The notes beneath the pieces were generated by a model. It was given only the letters and a program-made list of their open reading frames with translations, made no database searches and was not told the origin of the DNA. This document shows, piece by piece, positions 1 to 6,471 of a DNA stretch of 15,955 nt. The stretch's first letter is position 1. Every line of letters begins with the position of its first letter. The translations under genes were made by a program, and so were the position numbers. The DNA is taken from assembly GCA_009778375.1 (NCBI GenBank), contig WRJW01000209.1:1-15955 (forward strand). Direction: 5' to 3'. The DNA is from Bacteroidota bacterium. Lineage in GTDB: Bacteria > Bacteroidota > Bacteroidia > Bacteroidales > UBA932.

Positions 1-2
1 GG

Positions 3-10
3 CAAAGGTA
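3..10 (-). promoter_or_regulatory. Possible -7 promoter element reading leftward out of the window
   Basis: On the minus strand this reads TACCTTTG, an exact match to the Bacteroidetes -7 consensus TAnnTTTG and identical to the element upstream of gyrB in this window. No TTTG -33 element is seen at the expected 19-21 nt. It would serve a gene beyond the left edge. The rest of 1-79 shows no gene or clear hairpin. Confidence 0.3.
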
Positions 11-79
11 AAAATTATCTGCTAAATCCCAGATACGCTAAACGAGTATTCGAGCAAAGGTGATAATCAGGCAAGAATC

Positions 80-1540
80 CTACAGCAACGGACTAAAGAG
101 TCTGGCAAAAGCCTCTGCGATTTTTTCTCTTTTCGGCCGTTTTTCCCATGTTCGGAGTTGCAGAAAAGTGCAGTCTTTCAGGTCTGCCTGGAATCGAGTT
201 TCTACTTCGGCGGTAAAGGTTTCGTTATACACTAATGCGCTGATTTCAAAATTGTGCTCAAAGCTCCGGTTGTCCATGTTGGCCGACCCGATGATGCAAA
301 AATCTCCGTCGATACTCACTACTTTGGAGTGGTTAAATCCTTTGCGAAAGAGGTAGATTTTTACATGAGCCTCCATCAATTCGGTATAGTAGGAGCGGGA
401 ACTGAGGTGCGCGATTTTGGTATCCGACTTTTCGGGCATCATAATCCGCACGTCGACTCCGCTCAACGAGGCAATCTTTATGGCGTTGAGAATGGTTTCG
501 TTGGGGGTAAAATAGGGCGAAACAATATAGATATGTTGTTTGGCCTGGGTAATGGCGGTAAAATAACTCTGCATGATGTTGGCGTAGTCGCTGTCGGGCC
601 CCGATGTAATAATCTGAGTATAACAGACAGGGGCGTCTACGATTGGCTTTGGGTAGAACGACAGGCGGCCCGAAATATTTTTACCCTTGATAAAGTACCA
701 GTCCAAGTAGAAGCTCGACTGAAGATTAGCCACCGCATCCCCCTCTATCCGAATATGGGTGTCGCGCCACAGTATCCAATCGCCTCCGCTAAAATAGCGA
801 TCGGCAATATTTACACCGCCCATATAGCCCACTTGACCATCTACCACCAAAATTTTGCGGTGGTTTCGATAGTTAATCTTTGAGGTAAACCAGGGGAATT
901 TTACAGCGGCAAAAGGGGCCACCTCTACGCCTGCAGATTGGAGGTTACGGATGAAATGAGGAGGGAGATGCCAACTGCCCACATCGTCGTAGATAAGTCT
1001 AACTTGTACGCCCTGCGATGCTTTTTGGATAAGCGCTTGTTGCCACAAGGTGCCTACGGCATCGTTTTCAATAATATATGTTTGCAGGTGGATATGATGG
1101 CGGGCTTGCAGGACGCTTTGGAGCATAGCTTCCAATGCCTCTTTTCCCTTATCAAACAGGGTAATTTTGTTACGGGTGGTCAGGAGGCTCTTGTTGTTGT
1201 TCAGGTTTAATTTGATCAGGCGTTGCTGTTTGGCGATTTCTTTAGGGAGCAAATCCTTCTGCGTTTCAAAATGGGCGATTTGTTGGGCGCTGATCACTTT
1301 TTTGATCCGCTCGTCTCTAACTCCTTTTCGACTGTACAGCTTATTTTTACGATAATTTTGGCCAAAATAGAGGTAGATAATTAATCCTGCAAAAGGTAAA
1401 AAGAGCAAAACGACGGTCCAGGAGATGGTTTTTACGGGATCGCGCTTGTGGTATACCATCTGGGCGCAGACGTAGAGGGCTACCGCCAAGTAGAAAAGGT
1501 AAAGAACCAAAAGCGTCCATGATCCATGGGGCCAAAACAT
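80..1540 (-). CDS. cls: Cardiolipin synthase (phospholipase D superfamily)
   Basis: This membrane enzyme joins two phosphatidylglycerols into cardiolipin and glycerol. The 486-residue product has two N-terminal hydrophobic segments (about 8-28 and 38-58), matching the PLD nuclease N-terminal membrane region, and then two PLD domains. Both HKD motifs are complete: H227/K229/D234 and H404/K406/D411, each followed by the usual Gly/Ser-rich stretch (GYMGG; IGSANMDNRSF). Length and layout match bacterial Cls of about 480 residues. It lies 39 nt downstream of menG on the same strand, and a -7-like element at 1564-1571 in that gap suggests its own transcription. A PLD-family phosphatidyltransferase with another polar-head substrate cannot be excluded from sequence alone. 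Confidence 0.93.
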   Translation of the reverse strand: MFWPHGSWTLLVLYLFYLAVALYVCAQMVYHKRDPVKTISWTVVLLFLPFAGLIIYLYFGQNYRKNKLYSRKGVRDERIKKVISAQQIAHFETQKDLLPKEIAKQQRLIKLNLNNNKSLLTTRNKITLFDKGKEALEAMLQSVLQARHHIHLQTYIIENDAVGTLWQQALIQKASQGVQVRLIYDDVGSWHLPPHFIRNLQSAGVEVAPFAAVKFPWFTSKINYRNHRKILVVDGQVGYMGGVNIADRYFSGGDWILWRDTHIRIEGDAVANLQSSFYLDWYFIKGKNISGRLSFYPKPIVDAPVCYTQIITSGPDSDYANIMQSYFTAITQAKQHIYIVSPYFTPNETILNAIKIASLSGVDVRIMMPEKSDTKIAHLSSRSYYTELMEAHVKIYLFRKGFNHSKVVSIDGDFCIIGSANMDNRSFEHNFEISALVYNETFTAEVETRFQADLKDCTFLQLRTWEKRPKREKIAEAFARLFSPLL

Positions 1541-1563
1541 AAAGTTTGAGGTTTTGTGGGGTA

Positions 1564-1571
1564 CAAAAGTA
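1564..1571 (-). promoter_or_regulatory. Probable -7 promoter element for cls
   Basis: The minus strand reads TACTTTTG, matching TAnnTTTG, and ends 23 nt before the cls start codon. It lies between the menG stop and the cls start, so cls could be transcribed alone as well as from the upstream genes. No convincing TTTG -33 box is present at the expected spacing. Confidence 0.45.
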
Positions 1572-1579
1572 ATAAAATT

Positions 1580-2278
1580 TCAGGAAATCCCGCTGTACAG
1601 GATGGCGACTCCTCCCGTATAGGAGATGTAGCTTGTATGGGAGTATCCGGAGGCGGTTAGTTCTCTGCAAAAATCCGCAGGCTTAGGAAAATGATCAACA
1701 GAACGGGGAAGGTAGCGATACGCCTCTTTGTTCCCCGATACCCAATAGCCAATGAGCGGCAGGAGTCCAAAGAAATAACAACGGAACACAAAGCGCCATA
1801 CCGGATGGTCAGGCCTGCCAAAATCAAGGATCAGGAGGGATCCTCCCGATTTCAGTACGCGGTTTGTTTCGGAAAGGGCGGCCGCCCGATCCTCAACATT
1901 ACGTATGCCAAAGGCAATGGTAACGGCGTCAAAGGATTGATCGGCAAAGGGGAGTTTTTCGGCGCAACCTTCCCTAAAAACGGGAGGGGAAGTATGGGGC
2001 GCCATTTTTTGCCCCTTTTTCTTTTCGGCTTCATGAATCATTTGGGCAGACAAATCTAATCCGGTTACAGGTATTTGGAGCTTACGGTTTATGGCCCAGC
2101 TTAATGCACCGGTTCCGCAAGCAATATCGAGCGCCTGCCTCGATCCGCGCTCTTTCAAAATCCCGATCAAACGGTTGCGCCAATAACCATCCAGACCAAA
2201 CGAAGTGATTCGATTGACCCTGTCATAAACGGCAGCTATGCTGTTAAACATGGCTGCCATCGTTTGGCGTGATGGCAT
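1580..2278 (-). CDS. menG: Demethylmenaquinone methyltransferase (UbiE/MenG family)
   Basis: This SAM-dependent C-methyltransferase performs the last step of menaquinone synthesis, converting demethylmenaquinone to menaquinone. The 232-residue protein has the family N-terminus (MFNSIAAVYDRVN, about 10-22), the SAM-binding motif DIACGTG at 51-57, FGIRN at 123-127 and AYRYLPRSV with FP at 186-198. All are hallmarks of UbiE/MenG rather than general class I methyltransferases. It is a little shorter than typical members (about 240-250) because the N-terminal leader is brief. It starts 6 nt after the PurL-like gene, so the two are probably one transcript. Menaquinone rather than ubiquinone is inferred from the Bacteroidetes context; no other quinone gene is in the window. 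Confidence 0.92.
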   Translation of the reverse strand: MPSRQTMAAMFNSIAAVYDRVNRITSFGLDGYWRNRLIGILKERGSRQALDIACGTGALSWAINRKLQIPVTGLDLSAQMIHEAEKKKGQKMAPHTSPPVFREGCAEKLPFADQSFDAVTIAFGIRNVEDRAAALSETNRVLKSGGSLLILDFGRPDHPVWRFVFRCYFFGLLPLIGYWVSGNKEAYRYLPRSVDHFPKPADFCRELTASGYSHTSYISYTGGVAILYSGIS

Positions 2279-2284
2279 AGAGGG

Positions 2285-3295
2285 TTATGCAAAATCATGA
2301 ATAAACCCGTAGGAGATATCGTCTATCCGAATCTCCCCTTTGGTAATATGTCCTAAGGTGGTAACAGGTATTTTGTGTCGGGTCATCAAATCGACAAAAG
2401 CGGCGTCGTGTTCCTCTGAGGTAGATACAATAAACCGACCTAAGGATTCTCCAAAAAGAAAGGCATCTTCTCTGATTTCGGCGTCTGTGGTGATGTCAAA
2501 TCCCAATTGATGGGGCAGGGAAGATTCGACTAAGGCGGTAAAAATACCTCCTTTAGTAACGCTGTTGATTCCGGAGATCAGGTTCTTTAAAATGGCTTCG
2601 GCCAAAACGGTCTGAAGGCGAATTTGTTCCTGAGGATTGATGTAGGGGGCGGGGGAGGGATGAATATGATGGATGCTGTACAGGTATTCGGACGAAGCTA
2701 TATCATCCACAGAACGTCCCAGCAGGTAGATCATATCTCCTTTATGCGCAAAAGCACGTGTGGTGGGAGGGGTATCTTTGGAGCGGAGTCCTACCAAACC
2801 CAAAGTAGGTTGATAGGTGGCGTCTGCGGGCGGAGATAGCTTAAAAAAAGCAACGGGAGCAGCCCCGGTGGCGGCTAAATTTTGAGCAGCTTCGGTGGTA
2901 GTTACCCTGTTGCCGAGTTCCGAATCATCGTAGACATAACGACTGTTTCCGCCTACTGCAATAACAAGGGAAGGTGCATCGGAATCAGCTTTAACTACAT
3001 AAGCATTAGTAGATTGTGTTGCTTTGCAGAGCAGACTGTTCAGGGTAATGGCCGTTTTTATCAGACTCTTGGGTTCGGGAACCTTATCTGTAGAAAAGGG
3101 GGCGTTCCAAGGCTTTTTCTCCTCTTTTTGAGGGGTGTGGTTAAAAGGGATACAGGCTACGATCTCAGAAACGGGAACTTCTGCAATCAGTTGGTTATGA
3201 TAGTAGCAATGAACAGCAAGAGTGTCGTTAACTCCCCTTAGTGCACATGCCCAGCCTTGGCCCACTTCAATAATATCGGTTGTCTTGGATTCCAT
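2285..3295 (-). CDS. Truncated PurL-like protein (FGAM synthase C-terminal half, probable pseudoenzyme)
   Basis: The 336-residue product resembles the second half of formylglycinamidine ribonucleotide synthase (PurL, normally 740 or more residues in its small form). Residues 10-60 resemble the PurL inter-domain segment (GV..T, AEVPVSEI). Residues 90-145 match the start of the second AIRS domain (STNA, GGNSRYVY, EAAQNLAATGAAPVA). Residues 160-334 match the AIRS C-terminal domain (GLVGL, GDMIYLLG, DIASSEYL, ESSLPHQLGFDITTDAEIREDAFLFGE in two adjoining pieces, GEIRIDDISYGFI). The N-terminal catalytic half is absent. So is the NCLNFGNP...GGNVS-like stretch expected after residue 149, and the usual HDxSDGG motif reads NSVTKGG (243-249). 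The frame is open throughout, and the gene has its own promoter-like element and a tightly linked menG. FGAM synthase activity is unlikely; a regulatory or subunit role is speculation. PurM (AIR synthase) fits less well. Confidence 0.75.
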   Translation of the reverse strand: MESKTTDIIEVGQGWACALRGVNDTLAVHCYYHNQLIAEVPVSEIVACIPFNHTPQKEEKKPWNAPFSTDKVPEPKSLIKTAITLNSLLCKATQSTNAYVVKADSDAPSLVIAVGGNSRYVYDDSELGNRVTTTEAAQNLAATGAAPVAFFKLSPPADATYQPTLGLVGLRSKDTPPTTRAFAHKGDMIYLLGRSVDDIASSEYLYSIHHIHPSPAPYINPQEQIRLQTVLAEAILKNLISGINSVTKGGIFTALVESSLPHQLGFDITTDAEIREDAFLFGESLGRFIVSTSEEHDAAFVDLMTRHKIPVTTLGHITKGEIRIDDISYGFIHDFA

Positions 3296-3308
3296 AGATT
3301 TTTTTTAT

Positions 3309-3345
3309 GCTGCGAAGATATAAAAAAATCCATTATCTTTGCAGC
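3309..3345. promoter_or_regulatory. Divergent promoter region built as an inverted repeat
   Basis: A 12-nt arm at 3309-3320 and its near-perfect inverted copy at 3334-3345 (11 of 12 positions pair) flank a 13-nt A-rich spacer. Each arm contains a -7-like element pointing outward: TATCTTTG on the plus strand (3334-3341) for the tRNA-Leu gene, and TATCTTCG on the minus strand (3313-3320), one base off consensus, 17 nt before the PurL-like start codon. The symmetry could simply reflect two similar promoters, or it could be a protein-binding palindrome. Confidence 0.5.
3334..3341 (+). promoter_or_regulatory. -7 promoter element of tRNA-Leu(GAG)
   Basis: TATCTTTG matches TAnnTTTG and ends 10 nt before the mature tRNA 5' end. 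The second tRNA-Leu gene of this window has the same element at exactly the same distance, within a similar 33-nt upstream region. Confidence 0.55.
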
Positions 3346-3351
3346 CTCATT

Positions 3352-3435
3352 GCCCAGGTGGTGGAATTGGTAGACACACTACTTTGAGGGGGTAGCGCCG
3401 GTTGCGGTGTGCAAGTTCGACTCTTGTCCTGGGCA
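3352..3435 (+). tRNA. tRNA-Leu (anticodon GAG)
   Basis: The gene folds as a class II tRNA. The acceptor stem GCCCAGG pairs with CCTGGGC, with discriminator A at 3435. The D-arm carries AATTGGTAGA, the anticodon stem is CTACT/GGTAG with a 7-nt loop, and anticodon GAG is at 3386-3388. It has a long variable arm and a T-arm with GTTCGACTC. CCA is not encoded (CAAAA follows). It reads CUC/CUU leucine codons. A hairpin terminator follows 6 nt downstream, so this is a single-gene transcript. Confidence 0.95.
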
Positions 3436-3441
3436 CAAAAT

Positions 3442-3475
3442 AAAAACAGTCTCTTGAAAACAAGGGACTGTTTTT
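3442..3475. terminator. Bidirectional intrinsic terminator between tRNA-Leu and the SDR gene
   Basis: A 15-nt arm at 3442-3456 pairs with 3461-3475 (one G-T wobble position) around an AAAA loop. The arm ends in five A on the left and five T on the right, so it works as a hairpin plus U-run on both strands. It lies between the convergent tRNA-Leu (plus) and SDR (minus) genes and would end both transcripts. Confidence 0.85.
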
Positions 3476-3491
3476 ACTAAAGAATTAGTGA

Positions 3492-4310
3492 TCAGGGTTT
3501 TTTAAAGGGAGAATCGGGCTCTCGACTCATCACCTTAAACTCCATCCGGTCCACAAAACCGGGGAAAAACTTGTCTATCCATACCAACGCTTTGCCTTGC
3601 AGGGTCAAAACAATTTGTTTTTTTCGTTTGCGTATTCCTTTAATTATATGCTTGGCTACGGCCTCGGCAGACATCATTTTTCCCTCATTTCTCGGGGTTT
3701 CTCCCTGAGGAGAACCGTCTGCCGTCAGGGCGGTATGGCGAATATTGGATGCGGTAAAGCCTGGGGCTATAATCATTACGTGCAGTCCATCGTAGAGGTG
3801 TTCAATGCGCAGGGTCTCCAAAAATCCCTTCATCGCAAATTTGGAGGCGGAATAGCCGGTACGGGCGGGGAGGCCTTTAAATCCCGAAACGGAGGTAATG
3901 CCGGCTACCGTGCCCTTGTGGGCTAAAAGGTAGGGAAGAGCGTATTTGGTACAGTATACCGTTCCCCAAAAATTGGTATCCATCAACTTTTTGATTACAT
4001 CAAGCTCCAGATCCTTAAAGAGCGCACGCATAGATATGCCGGCGTTGTTGATTAATATATCAATGCAGCCAAAACGGGAGACGCAGGCATCTATCAAGGC
4101 CTTACAATCGGCCTCTTTGCTAACGTCCGTACAGAGCGACAAAACCTGAATGGAGGCATATCGTTGCATTAACTCCTGTTCAACGCTGTTTAGTCCCTCG
4201 GCGCTCTTGTCAGCCAAACACAGGCAAGCACCCTGATCGGCAAAAGCGCGGGTTAAGGCTAACCCTATGCCCGAGGCTGCGCCGGTAATGATAACGACTT
4301 TGTTTTGCAT
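3492..4310 (-). CDS. SDR-family reductase, probable 3-ketosphinganine reductase
   Basis: This is a classical short-chain dehydrogenase/reductase of 272 residues. It has the nucleotide-binding TGAASGIG at 9-16, NNAG at 88-91, catalytic-tetrad N113, S140, Y153 and K157 (YSASK), and a C-terminal basic and hydrophobic segment (about 222-262) that may associate with the membrane. The ADKS after the second beta strand does not decide NAD against NADP preference. Its ATG overlaps the stop codon of the serine palmitoyltransferase gene by one base (TAATG), implying translational coupling. From that partnership I infer reduction of 3-ketosphinganine to sphinganine, the second step of sphingolipid base synthesis. 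SDR sequence alone does not fix the substrate. It ends 17 nt from the terminator. Confidence 0.85.
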   Translation of the reverse strand: MQNKVVIITGAASGIGLALTRAFADQGACLCLADKSAEGLNSVEQELMQRYASIQVLSLCTDVSKEADCKALIDACVSRFGCIDILINNAGISMRALFKDLELDVIKKLMDTNFWGTVYCTKYALPYLLAHKGTVAGITSVSGFKGLPARTGYSASKFAMKGFLETLRIEHLYDGLHVMIIAPGFTASNIRHTALTADGSPQGETPRNEGKMMSAEAVAKHIIKGIRKRKKQIVLTLQGKALVWIDKFFPGFVDRMEFKVMSREPDSPFKKP

Positions 4311-5566
4311 TACAAATCAATGGCTTTGTCGGGGATGGAAGTGGCTTGGTAAACTCCTTGGAGCAACTTTTCCCGAATTTGGCTAAAAGCTGCTAAGGTA
4401 AAGGTAACATGTTCCATGTCGTGCATGGCGGTAGGAATCAGTCGGTATACAATAACGCCCTTGGGAACTACCGGATATACAACTACGGAGCAGAAAATAT
4501 GGTAGTTGTCCCTCAGGTCTGCCAACATATTGGTGGCCTCTTCGACCCCTCCCTTCATAAATACGGGGGTAACACACGCCTCTGCCTTGCCAATGTCAAA
4601 GCCGCGTTCGCGCAGACCGGTTTGTAAAGCGCGCGTTACCGTCCAAAGTTTTTCTCTTAATTCGGGCATGGTTTGCACCATGTCGAGCCTTTTGAGTAAC
4701 CCTTCTACCATAGCCATGGGGAGGGATTTGGCGTAGATTTGGGAACGGAGGTTGTACCTGAGGTGGTTGATGATGCTTTTGGGTCCTGCAACAAAACCAC
4801 CGATGCCGGCCATAGCTTTGGCAAACGCCCCAAAATAGAGGTCAACCTGATCCATCACGTTGTAATATTGAGAAGTGCCTCTACCTTCGTCGCCCATCAC
4901 CCCAAAGCCGTGGGCGTCGTCAATCAAAATACGGAAGTTAAACTCCTTTTTGAGGTTGCAAATTTGGTCTAAAATGCCCAAATCTCCCGTCATGCCGTAT
5001 ACCCCTTCTGTAATCAGCAGGATACCTCCTCCCGTTTCAGCCGTGAGGCGTGTTGCACGTTCAAGGGCTTTGCGGCATTTTTCAATATCGTTGTGCGGGT
5101 AGACTATCCGTTGGCCCATATGCAGACGCAACCCGTCCATAATACAGGCGTGCGCTTCGGAGTCGTACACAATAATGTCGTGACGATTAACTAAAGCGTC
5201 AATGGTCGAAATCATGCCCTGATAACCAAAATTGAAGAGGTAGGCGTCTTCTTTCTTTTCAAAATCGGCGAGTTTGCGCTCTAACTCTTCGTGCAGAGAG
5301 GTATGTCCCGACATCATGCGGGCGCCCATGGGATAGCCAAGACCCCATTGCGCGGCAGCTCGGGCATCGGCCTCGCGTACCTCGGGATGATTGGCCAAGC
5401 CTAAATAGTTGTTAAAGGTCCAGGCTAATACTTTTTTTCCCTGAAACGTCATATAAGGTTGTATGGCTCCTTCTAATTTGGGAAACATAAAATACCCATG
5501 CGCTCTTTTGCGGTACTGGCCCAGCGGCCCTCCCTCGCTTTCTTGAATTCTTTCAAAAATGTCCAT
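4310..5566 (-). CDS. spt: Serine palmitoyltransferase-like PLP enzyme (alpha-oxoamine synthase family)
   Basis: This is a PLP-dependent enzyme that condenses an amino acid with an acyl-CoA or acyl-ACP; for SPT these are L-serine and a long acyl chain, giving 3-ketosphinganine. The 418-residue protein has all alpha-oxoamine synthase landmarks: NNYLGLANHP near 52-61, GARMMSG at 81-87, a PLP-stacking H139, the D216-D217-A218-H219 motif binding the pyridine ring, and Schiff-base lysine K250 (AFAKAM). It carries an N-terminal extension of about 40 residues, as in Bacteroidetes SPTs. Glycine C-acetyltransferase (Kbl) and BioF are relatives; the directly coupled SDR gene and the lack of threonine-catabolism or biotin genes favour SPT. 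It lies 11 nt downstream of the M23 peptidase gene. No ceramide synthase is in the window. Confidence 0.83.
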   Translation of the reverse strand: MDIFERIQESEGGPLGQYRKRAHGYFMFPKLEGAIQPYMTFQGKKVLAWTFNNYLGLANHPEVREADARAAAQWGLGYPMGARMMSGHTSLHEELERKLADFEKKEDAYLFNFGYQGMISTIDALVNRHDIIVYDSEAHACIMDGLRLHMGQRIVYPHNDIEKCRKALERATRLTAETGGGILLITEGVYGMTGDLGILDQICNLKKEFNFRILIDDAHGFGVMGDEGRGTSQYYNVMDQVDLYFGAFAKAMAGIGGFVAGPKSIINHLRYNLRSQIYAKSLPMAMVEGLLKRLDMVQTMPELREKLWTVTRALQTGLRERGFDIGKAEACVTPVFMKGGVEEATNMLADLRDNYHIFCSVVVYPVVPKGVIVYRLIPTAMHDMEHVTFTLAAFSQIREKLLQGVYQATSIPDKAIDL

Positions 5567-5577
5567 AATAAAATGTG

Positions 5578-6471
5578 TTAACTGTAGCGAATTTTTTGTC
5601 CTATTTTAAGTATACTGGTGGATTTAATATTATTAAGGTTGCAAAGTTTAGGAACCGAAACACCGGTTTTGGAGGCTATTTTTCCTAAGGTATCGCCTTG
5701 GCGAACTGTCCAAAAGCGTATTTTTTCCACTTCTTTTACGTAGTCAAAGTTGTGGGCGCTCAGTAAAAACACCTCGCTTTTTACGCAGCCTGTTTCAAAA
5801 TCGTAAAGATCGTTGGGATCGATTACGTTGCCTACATAGCGCGTCTCAAAATGGAGGTGGTAGCCGGTAGCATGACCGCTTCTGCCTCCCAATCCCAAGA
5901 CTTCTCCCGCTCGAACTGTTTGTCCGGGAGTCACTAAGATTTTGCTGAGGTGGGCATAGAGGGTTTCTAATCCGTTGTAATGTCGGATAACCACATATTG
6001 GCCGTACCCTCCCCGTTGGCTTTGGATGATGCGCACCTGTCCGTCAAAAGCACAATATATATGGTCGCCTTTATTCACTTTCAGGTCTATGCCGTAATGA
6101 AAGGATCCCTTGCGAAAACCAAAATCGGAAGTAATATAGTTTTTGGTAGGGGGCACGTAACCGCGCATGTCGAATTTTAGGGTGTCCGGCATCTCTGCCA
6201 AGCGAATGCCGTAAGGATTGATGATGGATTCGTCCCAGACCTCGTACTCTTCGAGCAGGTCATCAAGGTCTGCAAAACGGCAGTCATCTACTAATTCGGT
6301 GATTATTAATGGCTTGCAAGTAAAAGGAGGATGATCAAGTGGGTTAAACAACGATGCCTTGGGCGTCAGCGTGACCGGTACTTGAGCAAAGCCGACGGCG
6401 GGTATCCATGCAAGAGCCCAGAGGAGCCATACTAAACCCGCTTTATGCGTCGATATTGGCGTATTTGGCAT
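5578..6471 (-). CDS. Secreted M23 peptidase with C-terminal LysM domain
   Basis: This is a probable peptidoglycan endopeptidase acting in the periplasm. The 297-residue protein has a signal peptide (hydrophobic about 11-27, GFAQ near 27-30), an uncharacterised region at 35-105, an M23/LytM domain at about 110-225 and a LysM peptidoglycan-binding domain at 253-297. All zinc and catalytic residues are present: H125 and D129 (HYGID), H174 (YAHL), H205 and H207 (HLHF). It should therefore be an active hydrolase, unlike the degenerate LytM factors. The start overlaps the gyrB end by 29 nt. No other start lies between there and the signal sequence, so the overlap is real and the gene depends on gyrB transcription unless an internal promoter exists. 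Cross-link specificity cannot be read from sequence. Confidence 0.9.
   Translation of the reverse strand: MPNTPISTHKAGLVWLLWALAWIPAVGFAQVPVTLTPKASLFNPLDHPPFTCKPLIITELVDDCRFADLDDLLEEYEVWDESIINPYGIRLAEMPDTLKFDMRGYVPPTKNYITSDFGFRKGSFHYGIDLKVNKGDHIYCAFDGQVRIIQSQRGGYGQYVVIRHYNGLETLYAHLSKILVTPGQTVRAGEVLGLGGRSGHATGYHLHFETRYVGNVIDPNDLYDFETGCVKSEVFLLSAHNFDYVKEVEKIRFWTVRQGDTLGKIASKTGVSVPKLCNLNNIKSTSILKIGQKIRYS

Noticed and set aside
254..883. 209-codon plus-strand open frame opposite cls
   Set aside because: It is fully antisense to a well-supported cardiolipin synthase, its translation shows no recognisable domain, and no promoter element precedes it. It is a reading-frame shadow.
4310..5566. Alpha-oxoamine synthase as glycine C-acetyltransferase (Kbl) or BioF
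   Set aside because: No threonine dehydrogenase or biotin genes are nearby, and the translationally coupled SDR gene and Bacteroidetes context point to serine palmitoyltransferase. This is not a proof.
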